Assembly (NCBI RefSeq): GCF_028747785.1
Contig: NZ_CP118158.1
Location: forward strand, 1,178,001 to 1,242,000
Origin: Halosimplex aquaticum
GTDB lineage: Archaea; Halobacteriota; Halobacteria; Halobacteriales; Haloarculaceae
Length of the DNA stretch: 64,000 nucleotides
Direction of reading: 5' to 3'
The stretch's first letter is position 1, and the number at the start of each line of letters is the position of its first letter. Under the pieces are notes generated by a model. The model was not told the DNA's origin and made no database searches. It was given only the letters and a program-made list of their open reading frames with translations. Below are positions 24,860 to 32,480 of this stretch, one piece after another. The position numbers and the translations under genes were made by a program.

Positions 24860-25915
24860 AATCCATCTCATACCGTGATGACGGTGCTTCCCGGATTGTC
24901 ACCTCGTTCGTAGTTGGTGACGGCGACGACGAGTCGAACGCAGAGCGCAAGGAACACCTGCGCTCGGGCGTGGACGCGGCCTCGGGCGCGTAGCGTCCCG
25001 AGGCCGCAGTCCTTGACCGCATCGTTCGTTCGCTCGACCTGACTCCGGCGGTTGTACGTCTCGTCTAGGATCGACTGTTTGAGCTGAATCTCGTCACTGT
25101 GTTTCTCGATGCGGTCTTCGACTCTGTACTTGATATTGAGCGGATCGTCGGTGTTTCGCGGGTTGTACGGGGCGATTGGCACGACTCCTGCGGTCAGCAG
25201 GAGGTCGTGCCAGTCGAGCGTGTCGTAGGCGCTGTCACCGAGCATCCAGATCGGCTGGGCGACGGCGAGCGCGTCACGGGTGACGCGCATCGCCGTCTCT
25301 TCTGCGGCTTGTTTGCTCTCGGTGAACTCGGCTGCAATCGGGATCTTTGCGCCGGTTGAGACGATCGTACAGCCGTAGCCGTAATAGTACTCCTCAGCGG
25401 TTGGGTCGTAGTTCTTCGACGCATCTGGGTCGGATGGCATCGCTCGCACGTCCGTCGAATCGATTCGGTAGGTCATGTCGAGCAGGCCGCGGGCGGCGGC
25501 CTGCTCGACGAGGTGGTCGAAGACTTCGTCGACGACGTGTTCGAGGTCGGTGAGGAAGCGATCGACCGCGTCTCTTGAGGGCGGTCGATCGAAGCCACAG
25601 CTGAGCCAGACGACCGTGTTCTGGAGTTCTCGTGTGACCGGGCGAATGCCGTAGATGTCCTTGTAGTAGCAGTGGAGGAACGCTCGGAAGAGTTCTGGTG
25701 GGTGGTGGTCTCGTGTTCGCCCCCGGCGAGCGGGGGCGAACACGTCGAACTCGCTGAAAAAGTCGAACTCAAGATGCTCGAACAACGCGAGCGTCTCGGT
25801 AGCCACGACATTGAAGAACTCGTCGATAGAACCCTCTTCTTGCAGGGTGCTGGCGCTCGTAGACACAGTTCCAACACCCTGCGTCCTCGTGTGTGAGGCT
25901 TTCTATGACACCCTC
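24847..25915. mobile_element. IS5-like insertion sequence
   Basis: The element is about 1.07 kb, bounded by perfect 15-bp terminal inverted repeats: GAGGGTGTCATAGAA at 24847-24861 and its complement at 25901-25915. It carries one DDE transposase gene on the minus strand. I see no target-site duplication directly outside the repeats, so the boundaries may shift by a few bases or the duplication has been lost. Confidence 0.88.
24868..25866 (-). CDS. IS4/IS5-family DDE transposase
   Basis: The product is 332 residues and complete. The catalytic acids are Asp in RIDSTDVRAMP, Asp in MLGDSAYDT, and Glu in a perfect Y-(2)-R-(3)-E-(6)-K signature (YNRRSQVERTNDAVK). The N-terminal region has the FRAFLHCYYKDIYGIRPV helix block of IS5-type enzymes. 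The gene fills the element except for the ends, starts 35 bp inside the right repeat and shows no frameshift, so it may still be active. Confidence 0.93.
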   Translation of the reverse strand: MSTSASTLQEEGSIDEFFNVVATETLALFEHLEFDFFSEFDVFAPARRGRTRDHHPPELFRAFLHCYYKDIYGIRPVTRELQNTVVWLSCGFDRPPSRDAVDRFLTDLEHVVDEVFDHLVEQAAARGLLDMTYRIDSTDVRAMPSDPDASKNYDPTAEEYYYGYGCTIVSTGAKIPIAAEFTESKQAAEETAMRVTRDALAVAQPIWMLGDSAYDTLDWHDLLLTAGVVPIAPYNPRNTDDPLNIKYRVEDRIEKHSDEIQLKQSILDETYNRRSQVERTNDAVKDCGLGTLRARGRVHARAQVFLALCVRLVVAVTNYERGDNPGSTVITV

Positions 25916-25981
25916 ACTTCTAACGTTAATTGGCTATATTTGGAGACACGGAGAAATATCGCTTGTTTCTAATTAGCTGTT

Positions 25982-26287
25982 CTACGAACCGTTCCCCAAT
26001 TCGTTGGAGAGATCTTCTGCGGATATCTCGTCATTTAAGAACGCTACGCCAAACTCAGTTATCCGATATCCGGCCGTTTCCTCGTGACGTTCAATTACCC
26101 CATGTTCAGCTAAGACCTGGCATCGTCGAGCGATATGGCGGCGAGTGTAGGAGATATTTAGAGCGAGAGAGGACGGCTTCATCCACCCTCCGTATTCTGC
26201 GAGTTCGGCAACTATGACCCTATCAGAGGGCTTCAGCCACTCGACCTCTCGGTGCATCTCGCTTTCAGTATCTGATGGATCGTTCAT
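25982..26287 (-). CDS. Winged-helix regulator (second of the island)
   Basis: The product is 101 residues from MNDPSDTESEMHREVEWL. The HTH spans VIVAELAEYGGWMKPSSLALNISYTRRHIARRCQVLAEHGVIER, followed by a wing (EETAGYRITEFGVAFL). It has the same domain plan as the regulator at 23691-23981 but only weak sequence similarity. The frame is open to 26506, but the start at 26287 is the natural one. It follows the IS in the opposite direction from the membrane gene. It is probably a repressor of the second integrase module. Confidence 0.8.
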   Translation of the reverse strand: MNDPSDTESEMHREVEWLKPSDRVIVAELAEYGGWMKPSSLALNISYTRRHIARRCQVLAEHGVIERHEETAGYRITEFGVAFLNDEISAEDLSNELGNGS

Positions 26288-26599
26288 AGTATATCCGGTA
26301 AGGGTGAACCGATTACCATATGCGCATCTAGTAACTACGATACGTGCATCAAAACTTAAGACAGGCTGGTACGTTTGGCGGAGCAGGAGCGAGTCACCCG
26401 GCGCTACGGAAGTAGGGTCATGAGGATGTTGCCGCCAGCCGACGAGTGTGTCCGGCGGCCGGGTGTGCCGCTCTTTCGAGCGAACACATGCACAGGGAAA
26501 TCCCACGCAGTCAAAAGTCAGGTACCGAGCAGAATCGGCCAGAACCCGGTTTCACTTTCACCCGCCGTATAGCGGTTTTTCGGGGGACGGGTCTGGTTA

Positions 26600-26648
26600 C
26601 CAATTACTTTCACTTTCACTACGCGTACAAGGCTGACCCCTTTTACAA
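26600..26648 (-). repeat. Diverged inverted repeat B (promoter-like)
   Basis: Read on the minus strand: TTGTAAAAGG (26648-26639), then GTGAAAGTGAAAGTA and TAATTGG ending at 26600. It matches repeat A in order and spacing. A further TTCACTTTCACCC is at 26551-26563. It stands 27 bp from the start of the broken zinc-ribbon frame at 26675, the same distance at which repeat A stands from its zinc gene. The rest of the 26288-26674 gap shows no gene. Confidence 0.6.
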
Positions 26649-26674
26649 GGGCGACAGAACATGCGCACTGGCTC

Positions 26675-26847
26675 GTGGTCGCCTGCCGCGGATGCCTGAG
26701 CTTTGGACGGGCCTGGCATCCGCGGTACGCGGCCACGGTGCCCCCAATAGAGCGAGGTACACCATGCGATGCAACCAGTGGAACGACTGTAAGTTTGCGC
26801 ATCGAGTCGAAAGTAATCAGGCTGATAGCCGGGGGTGGGCCGCATGA
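26675..26847 (+). pseudogene. Possible frameshifted zinc-ribbon gene before integrase 2
   Basis: A GTG at 26675 opens VVACRGCLSFGRAW with one Cys pair. A second frame ends MRCNQWNDCKFAHRVESNQ...GWAA with another pair and stops in the ATGA overlap with the integrase start (26844). Joined by one frameshift, the two pieces give a CxxC...C-x4-C ribbon of about 57 residues in the same relative place as the zinc gene of module 1. It could also be two chance frames. Confidence 0.35.
26686..26725. repeat. Perfect 11-bp inverted repeat, 18-nt loop
   Basis: CCGCGGATGCC (26686-26696) and GGCATCCGCGG (26715-26725) are exact complements. They lie 119 bp upstream of the integrase 2 start, inside the proposed zinc-ribbon pseudogene. 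An operator, an RNA hairpin or a recombinase site are possible. Confidence 0.6.
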
Positions 26848-27896
26848 GCGACGACTTAGACCCCATCACGCCCCACGCCGCGGTTGACTACTACCTGAAC
26901 ACTCGTCAGTACGAGCTCGCCGACGAGACCTACGAGTCTCACCAGTACCGACTCGACTCCTTCGCCCGGTGGCTCACCGACGAGGAGAAGGGCGACGGCG
27001 AGATCTCGAACATGAATGACGTGGACCTGCGGACGGTCCACGCGTACCGCGTGTTCAAGCGGGAGGAGAACTGGCCGGACGAGGACCCGTGCAACACCGT
27101 CTCCATGTCGGGACAGGTGTCTACGCTCCGGGTGTTCTTCGAGCGTCTGGCCGATATCAAGGCGGTCCCGTCTGGCTTCCACGAGCGGATCCGTCTCCCG
27201 AAAGTGCCGGACGGTGAAGACGTAGACGACCGGGTACTGGACGCAGAGCGCGCGAACGTGATTCTCGACCATCTCCACACCTGGGAGTACGCGACGCCGC
27301 ATCACGTCTCGTTCCTGCTGTTCTGGCGCACCTCGTGCCGCTTGGGTGGTCTCCGGTCGCTCGACGTGTCGGACTTCGACCCGGACGAGAACGCGCTGAG
27401 TTTCCGACACCGCCCGGACGAGGGAACCCCGCTGAAGAACAAGCTCAACAGCGAGCGCGACGTGTCCCTGAAGCCGCACGTCGCCCAGGTGATTCAGGAC
27501 TACATCGAGGGACCACACCGCAACGACGTGACGGACGACTACGGCCGGGAACCCCTCATCACGACGAGACAGGGGCGTCCCTGCACGAGTACGCTCCGGA
27601 ACTGGATGTACTTCTGGACCCAGCCCTGCCGGCTGGGTGAGAAGTGCCCGGAGGGGCGCGACCCCGACGAGTGCGAGGCGCGCCGTCACGGGTACATGAG
27701 TCAGTGTCCGGTGGTGTTCTCCCCGCACCCGATTCGAGCGGGGAGCATCACAGCCCACCGTGACGCCGGCACGCCCCGCGAGGTCGTGAGTGACCGAGGG
27801 GACGTGTCGGAGAAGATTCTGGAGAAGCACTACGACCAGGCGTCGAAGCGCCAGCGAATGCACCGCCGGCGAGACTTCATCCCTGACGACCTATGA
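26844..27896 (+). CDS. Tyrosine recombinase/integrase with zinc-like insertion (copy 2)
   Basis: The product is 350 residues from ATG 26844. Domain plan and many segments match copy 1: FRHRPDEGTPLKNK, DDYGREPLITTRQGRP, a CRLGEKCPEGRDPDEC...QCP insertion, HPIRAGSI (HxxR) and KHYDQASKRQRM with the tyrosine. The first catalytic Arg is in RTSCRLGGLRSLD. It therefore keeps all catalytic residues I can check. It starts in a 4-nt overlap with the frame upstream. Two full integrases 3.5 kb apart in outward orientation suggest two elements or a duplicated module. Confidence 0.93.
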   Translation: MSDDLDPITPHAAVDYYLNTRQYELADETYESHQYRLDSFARWLTDEEKGDGEISNMNDVDLRTVHAYRVFKREENWPDEDPCNTVSMSGQVSTLRVFFERLADIKAVPSGFHERIRLPKVPDGEDVDDRVLDAERANVILDHLHTWEYATPHHVSFLLFWRTSCRLGGLRSLDVSDFDPDENALSFRHRPDEGTPLKNKLNSERDVSLKPHVAQVIQDYIEGPHRNDVTDDYGREPLITTRQGRPCTSTLRNWMYFWTQPCRLGEKCPEGRDPDECEARRHGYMSQCPVVFSPHPIRAGSITAHRDAGTPREVVSDRGDVSEKILEKHYDQASKRQRMHRRRDFIPDDL

Positions 27897-27938
27897 AAAT
27901 CGACAACCCGCAGTTAGTTCGGATCCCGTCGCAACGCT

Positions 27939-27972
27939 ACAGTGGGTCGGTATACCCGCGTTGGCCCACTGT
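27939..27972 (+). terminator. Hairpin behind integrase 2
   Basis: ACAGTGGG (27939-27946) pairs with CCCACTGT (27965-27972), followed by TTTT, 43 bp behind the integrase stop. It is a terminator-like structure. The rest of 27897-28246 has no gene that I can support. Confidence 0.4.
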
Positions 27973-28246
27973 TTTGCTGCGACCAATTGGGAACAGCAAG
28001 TCGTATCTCGAGTGGATTTGCGCCCCGTCATCGTCACCCGCGCAGTGTGCGGAGTGAGCACGACAGTCCGCCGCAGGTTCGCAATCCACATTGACTCGCT
28101 GTTCTGTATCGGAAAACGCACTTGTAGTACTCGGTGGCGAGGGGGCAGAATATGCGCCGAGATCGCCTCTATCGTTCAGTATTGGTGGACGTGCGAGTGT
28201 GCTAGCCGTCGACACATATTTGTACTGGAAGGCGGTACCTGCCTCC

Positions 28247-28888
28247 ATGGTTCGAACACGTCGTGCCGTGCTGGCGATGGGTGCTGCAAGCCTCTCGGCA
28301 GTCGCAGGGTGTCTGGGCGGAGGGAACAACGGCTCCGGCGGCGGTGGCGGAAACGGAGGCGGGGGCGGTAACTCGGGACCGTTCCCCGAGCACACCGACG
28401 TCACGGAGACGTTCTTCACGAAAGACACGACCATCGAGATCCCGGCCGGCAAGTTCACGGAGTACGCGATCGACTTCGAGAACGGCGGCGCGCTCAAGTA
28501 CAACTTCACCGTCACGAGCGGGCCGGCCATCGACGTGTTGCTGATCCGCGACGGCGAGTTCGGCTACTTCAAGGACGGCCACAAGGTGAACTACAACTCG
28601 GCGCACAGCGTCCAGAAGAGCAAAGAGGCCAGTTCCTCGGCGAGTATCAGCTCCGGGAGCTACCACCTCGTCTTCGACAACTCCGAGATGGCGAAGGCCC
28701 AGCCACCGACGCCCGAACCGACGCCGACGCTCGAGTCCACTCCGGCGTCGACGGATTCGATGGCCACGGACTCGACCGACTCGACGGGGGGAGACGCCGA
28801 GACGGACTCGACAGCGGATTCGTCTGGCGGTTCCTCTAGCGGCGCCGGGACGGCCACAGTCGAACTGCAGATCACGGCCGGTCGCTAA
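28247..28888 (+). CDS. Tat lipoprotein, uncharacterised
   Basis: The product is 213 residues. MVRTRRAVLAMGAASLSAVAGC carries a twin-Arg signal with lipobox cysteine at 22. A Gly/Asn-rich linker follows, then a beta-rich domain of about 110 residues (TFFTKDTTIEIPAGKFTEYA ... YHLVFDNSEMAKA) like extracellular 'bacterial pre-peptidase' jelly-roll folds. The C-terminus is a long Thr/Ser/Pro/Asp-rich tail, likely glycosylated. It is a surface protein; binding partner unknown. The frame is open upstream to 28091, but the signal peptide fixes the start. Confidence 0.85.
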   Translation: MVRTRRAVLAMGAASLSAVAGCLGGGNNGSGGGGGNGGGGGNSGPFPEHTDVTETFFTKDTTIEIPAGKFTEYAIDFENGGALKYNFTVTSGPAIDVLLIRDGEFGYFKDGHKVNYNSAHSVQKSKEASSSASISSGSYHLVFDNSEMAKAQPPTPEPTPTLESTPASTDSMATDSTDSTGGDAETDSTADSSGGSSSGAGTATVELQITAGR

Positions 28889-28976
28889 CTGTTCGCCGAC
28901 GGCGAGTCGCGAGCGCCGGCGCGTCGACAGCCCAAATACTCAAAACACTTCACCCCCGAGTGTAAACTGATAACTC

Positions 28977-29222
28977 ATGCCCACAGTCGAAGTTTCACTG
29001 CCGGAAGACGTATACACGAAACTCGAACGGATGACCGAAGAGGAGTTCGTCAGCCGCGAGGCCGCCGTCGAGGAACTGCTCTCGATGGGCCTCGACGCGT
29101 ACACGCGTGACACGGGAGAGGAAGTCGCGGAGACCGACATGGCCGACGAGTTCGCCGACGACATGTGGGACACCGCCGAGGACCCCGGCATGCGCGAGGA
29201 AGACGACGACTTCTCGTTCTGA
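28977..29222 (+). CDS. Ribbon-helix-helix regulator, DUF7120-like
   Basis: The product is 81 residues. MPTVEVSLPEDVYTKLERM gives the DNA-contacting strand and first helix, and EEFVSREAAVEELLSMGLDAY the second helix, as in CopG/NikR-type proteins. An acidic tail (DMADEFADDMWDTAEDPGM) follows, as often in haloarchaeal members. No toxin partner is adjacent. It may be autoregulated. Confidence 0.8.
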   Translation: MPTVEVSLPEDVYTKLERMTEEEFVSREAAVEELLSMGLDAYTRDTGEEVAETDMADEFADDMWDTAEDPGMREEDDDFSF

Positions 29223-29223
29223 C

Positions 29224-29241
29224 GACCGCGCGAGCGCGGTC
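29224..29241 (+). terminator. Hairpin behind the RHH gene
   Basis: GACCGCG (29224-29230) and CGCGGTC (29235-29241) enclose a CGAG tetraloop directly behind the stop codon at 29222. There is no T-tract. Confidence 0.35.
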
Positions 29242-29433
29242 GCCTCCCGTCTCACCGCCCGGTTCTGTCCTCACCGATCGACCAGCGACTGGCCTGTCGA
29301 GCCGAGCTGTGGCGCGGTCCTCACGACCCCGGCGCCGTCGGCGAAATTTTTCCCGTTACTCCGTCACTTTCGGTCGGTCTTCGAAACCTTCAATTATCCC
29401 TGTACTCAACTCGCAAGTGTAGCAAGCACGCGA

Positions 29434-29508
29434 GGGTTGGTGGTCTAGGTTGGTTATGACACCTCCTTGACATGGAGGAGGCCGGCGGTTCAAATCCGCC
29501 CCAACCCA
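29434..29508 (+). tRNA. tRNA-Val (GAC)
   Basis: The molecule is 75 nt. The acceptor GGGTTGG pairs with CCAACCC and leaves discriminator A. The anticodon arm is CCTCC-TTGACAT-GGAGG with anticodon GAC. The T loop is GGTTCAAATCC. Unlike tRNA-Lys at 17577, I find no extra copies of its 3' end in the window. Confidence 0.95.
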
Positions 29509-29611
29509 TTTCTGACTTGGCGCGACCTGCTGAGCGGTGCGAGCGGTCTCGTCACGACTACTCTTACCGAAGCCCCGCGAGTGGCTCTTGGCGGACGGGG
29601 AACGGCAGACA

Positions 29612-30559
29612 CTATACCACGCCGGCGTCGGGATCGCGGTCACGGAGCATCGACAGGATCACGTCGGTGAACCCGCGGGAGTCGGCGGCCTCGACGACGC
29701 GCGTGTCTGCGGGGTCGTCGGTGTCGCCCTCGACGTCGACGCTGGTGTAGCCGCGGGTGAGCCCGCTCCGTTCGTCGACGGCGACCGAGTACATCGAGAC
29801 GCGTTCGCGGAGTTCCGGGTAGGCGAGGAGGGCGGTCGTCAGTCCGTCGGGCTGGGTGATACCGTCGAGGCCGTCGGCCTCGCCGCGGGCGCGGACGGTC
29901 TTGGTGACTTCGAGGAAGAACTCGGCGAGGTCGGTGTCCATGTCGGCGACGGCGTCGAGGGCGTCGGCGCCGAAGGCGGTCCGCAGGCAGAGGCCCCAGT
30001 CGACGAGCGTCACGTCGAAGGCGTCGACGACGCGGGCCGCGGCGTCGGGGTCGACCCAGAAGTTGAACTCGGCGGCGGGCGTGACGTTCCCCCGGCAGTT
30101 GACGGCGCCGCCCATCACCCAGACCTCGTCGACGAGGTCCGGGAGCGACTCCTCGCGGGCGTGCGCGAGCGCGAGGTTAGTGAGCGGACCGATACAGAGC
30201 AACGTCAGTTCGCCCGGCGATTCCCGGCAGCGGCGGACGATCTCGTCGGGCCCGAACCCCTCGGCGGAGTCGATGGCGGTCTCCGGGTGGAGGTCGCCCC
30301 CGAGCCCCCCTTCGCCGTGGATCTCGGTACTGTGTTCGTGGGACTTCACGAGCGGGCTTCGGGCACCCTCGTAGACGGGAACGTCCGCGGAGTCGACCAG
30401 CGAGAGCGTGTACTTTGCGTTCTCGACCTGGCGGTCGAACGGGACGTTGCCGGCGACGACGGTGACGGCCTCGACGGAGAGTCGGTCGGAGAGCACGGCG
30501 AGGGCGAGCGCCTGCGTGTCGTCGCCCGCAGTGTCCGTATCGACGATGACGCGTCGCAT
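29612..30559 (-). CDS. Nucleoside hydrolase (IunH family)
   Basis: The product is 315 residues. It cleaves the N-glycosidic bond of ribonucleosides to give base and ribose. The calcium/ribose site DTDTAGDD is at residues 7-14. The second metal contact region is in CIGPLTNLALA, with VMGGAV...NVTPAAEFNFWVDPDAA supplying the substrate Asn/Glu. The His/Asp near the C-terminus seen in some inosine-uridine hydrolases is not obvious, so the preferred nucleoside is open. The start at 30559 (MRRVIVDTD) is certain from the motif. Confidence 0.92.
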   Translation of the reverse strand: MRRVIVDTDTAGDDTQALALAVLSDRLSVEAVTVVAGNVPFDRQVENAKYTLSLVDSADVPVYEGARSPLVKSHEHSTEIHGEGGLGGDLHPETAIDSAEGFGPDEIVRRCRESPGELTLLCIGPLTNLALAHAREESLPDLVDEVWVMGGAVNCRGNVTPAAEFNFWVDPDAAARVVDAFDVTLVDWGLCLRTAFGADALDAVADMDTDLAEFFLEVTKTVRARGEADGLDGITQPDGLTTALLAYPELRERVSMYSVAVDERSGLTRGYTSVDVEGDTDDPADTRVVEAADSRGFTDVILSMLRDRDPDAGVV

Positions 30560-30669
30560 ACTCGGCGTAGGCGCTCCGGCCATAAGCCGTTCGGGGTCGG
30601 CCGCGCGGGCGGGGCAGGGGAAGCCGAGAGATGTTTTACCCGGGCCGTCGAACGATGGGACGAGAACCG

Positions 30670-30882
30670 ATGGCAGACGAAAGCGACGACCCGACGGTGC
30701 CGGTGATATGCGCGGAGTGCGAGACCGAGACCGATATCTCGCTCGACGATGTCGCCGAGGCGGTCGAACGACACAACGACCGGCTCCACGACGGCGAACA
30801 GGTGGCACAGGTCGACCCCGCGCTCGCCGACCAGGTGCGCGACCTGGTCGCCGAGGACCTCGGCCTGCTCGGGAGCGAGTGA
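30670..30882 (+). CDS. Small CxxC protein
   Basis: The product is 70 residues from MADESDD. One CAEC pair follows VPVI, then ETDISLDDVAEAVERHNDRLHDGE and an acidic helix (ADQVRDLVAEDLGLLG). The His in ERHNDRLH may complete a metal site. The ATG at 30670 is preferred to codons at 30631-30658. Function unknown. It is convergent with the HTH_10 regulator, 2 bp apart. Confidence 0.7.
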   Translation: MADESDDPTVPVICAECETETDISLDDVAEAVERHNDRLHDGEQVAQVDPALADQVRDLVAEDLGLLGSE

Positions 30883-30884
30883 GC

Positions 30885-31559
30885 TCAGTCGAATATCTCG
30901 TCCAGGAGCTTCCGCTCGGCGACGCGGAGGTGTTCGGTGAACGTCGGCGTCGAAACCGAGAGCATGTCCGCGATCTCGTCGGCCGTGTGTTCGCGCGGCC
31001 AGTCGAAGTAGCCGTTGGCGTGCGCGACCCTGACCGCGCGGAACTGCTTCTCGGTGAGCTCAGAGAGCAACCCCGTCAGAAACTGCGGTTCGGTCAGCTT
31101 CGGGGCACGTCGGTCGGTCTGTCGGCGAGCCAGTAGCTCGGCACCTGGGTACTCGGCCAAGAAACTGTCGATGACCGCGGAGGCGTCCACGTGCGGCGGG
31201 ACCTCCGCGACCAGCCGTCCCTCGCCGCTGCGGGCGGTAATCCGTTTGACGATGGTCTGCTCGTCGGCGAGCGCGGTCGCGATTTGGCTGTCCGAGACGC
31301 ACTCGAAGAACGCCTCGTCGTCGGTCGCGTAGACCAGTTGTACCTCGCAGATCCCCGGCGAGGACGCCAACAGGGTCTCGGCCTGCCCCGGTTCTACGCC
31401 CCGGACCGTCAGAAACTCCAGTACACTCCCGTCGGAGCGAGGCGTGATCGTCTCCAGTTCGAACTCGTAGGCCGCCTCGCCGGACGCCCGAGCGAGGAAG
31501 AACTCCGACTCTTCGAGCGCGAACTCTAACTCGACGATCGAGCCGTCAGTTTGTTTCAT
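30885..31559 (-). CDS. Bat-like HTH_10 transcriptional regulator
   Basis: The product is 224 residues. The C-terminal HTH_10 domain spans about 165-220 (LTEKQFRAVRVAHANGYFDWPREHTADEIADMLSVSTPTFTEHLRVAERKLLDEIF). This is the DNA-binding module of the bacterio-opsin activator family. The first 160 residues are the associated sensor-like region, without a GAF/PAS signature I can name. It is divergent from the SipW-type surface module, with two palindromes in the shared promoter region, so it is the likely regulator of that module and of itself. Confidence 0.88.
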   Translation of the reverse strand: MKQTDGSIVELEFALEESEFFLARASGEAAYEFELETITPRSDGSVLEFLTVRGVEPGQAETLLASSPGICEVQLVYATDDEAFFECVSDSQIATALADEQTIVKRITARSGEGRLVAEVPPHVDASAVIDSFLAEYPGAELLARRQTDRRAPKLTEPQFLTGLLSELTEKQFRAVRVAHANGYFDWPREHTADEIADMLSVSTPTFTEHLRVAERKLLDEIFD

Positions 31560-31603
31560 ATCGTACCCAACAACGTGTATTCAGTATCGATATTCGCTAC
31601 GTA

Positions 31604-31633
31604 CCCTAAGAACTTAGGGATCGGTTTGATCCC
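31604..31633. promoter_or_regulatory. Two overlapping palindromes in the divergent promoter
   Basis: CCCTAAG-AA-CTTAGGG (31604-31619) and GGGATC-GGTTT-GATCCC (31617-31633) share their middle GGG. They lie 45-74 bp upstream of the HTH_10 start and 137-166 bp upstream of the first surface gene. Likely operator(s) for the HTH_10 protein. Confidence 0.65.
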
Positions 31634-31769
31634 GGATACCCGAGCACCTCTAGAGAGGAACCGCGCCAGCCCGTCGTGGAAAATCGAGTACGGCCATAAA
31701 TCGCCTACTCGCCGGCGAACGCGGCTCGAATCGGGAAGTTGCAGCGGATGTGGTAGAGGGGACAAAGAC

Positions 31770-32480
31770 ATGATCGACAAGATACGAGATTCGAAGATGT
31801 TCCGTCGGGAGATACTGTTCTCGATTCTAATTATCGGATTCGCGGGGACGGCACTGGGGTCGATGACGTGGTCATACTACGAGGACAGCGACTCTGCTGG
31901 CGGGAACAGCCTTCGGGCAGACGCGATGGATCTCCGGATTGACGGGTCTGACTCGGTCTCGGGATCGTTCTCGATAGTCGACGGCGGACCGGGCGATAGC
32001 ACGAGTCACGTGTTTTCGCTGACGAACAACGGCGGCACCGCCGCCGACCACGTCGAGGTATCGTTCGGGTTGGCTGAGAACGACCCGGCGTCCGAACCGG
32101 GGGATCCCGACCTCGGCGTCGAACTGACGGCGAAAGAGACGGCCAGTCTGATCCGTGTGACTACGCTGGAGTACGTGCGTTCGGACGGAACCGTCCAGTA
32201 CGACGCAATTGCGAGCATGACTGACGGTAACGGCAACGGCGTGATCGACCTCGAAGACGTGAAGAACCAGGAGGCCGCCTTCGACGACCTCGAAGCGCCA
32301 CAGACGAACGGCGGGACCACGACGAAACTCTCCATCGCGGTCCAGTTCGTCAGCGACGACGGTTCCTTCGTGAAAGGCGGCAACACCGCCGGGAACCTGA
32401 CCGGGTACGACGAGGACGCTATGGCAGACGGCATCGACGTCACGGTGACGGTCACACTCAACCAAGACGCGACGCAGTGA
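31770..32480 (+). CDS. SipW-substrate-like exported protein 1 (TasA/camelysin type)
   Basis: The product is 236 residues. A charged start (MIDKIRDSKMFRREI) and hydrophobic core (LFSILIIGFAGTALGS) are followed by MTWSYYEDSDSAGGNSLRADAMDLRI. That is the archaeal form of the SipW-dependent signal, where an aromatic-Ser/Asp-Asp...N-x-L/F-x-A-x-x-x-DL block marks the mature start. The mature part is a beta-sandwich-like domain. DGNGNGVIDLED (152-163) is a calcium-loop pattern. It probably assembles on the cell surface. Translation overlaps the next gene by 4 nt. Confidence 0.82.
   Translation: MIDKIRDSKMFRREILFSILIIGFAGTALGSMTWSYYEDSDSAGGNSLRADAMDLRIDGSDSVSGSFSIVDGGPGDSTSHVFSLTNNGGTAADHVEVSFGLAENDPASEPGDPDLGVELTAKETASLIRVTTLEYVRSDGTVQYDAIASMTDGNGNGVIDLEDVKNQEAAFDDLEAPQTNGGTTTKLSIAVQFVSDDGSFVKGGNTAGNLTGYDEDAMADGIDVTVTVTLNQDATQ

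Noticed and set aside
29434..29508. tRNA-Val as attachment site of the 22-28 kb island
   Set aside because: No copy of its 3' end is found at the other side of the island; the island boundaries remain open.
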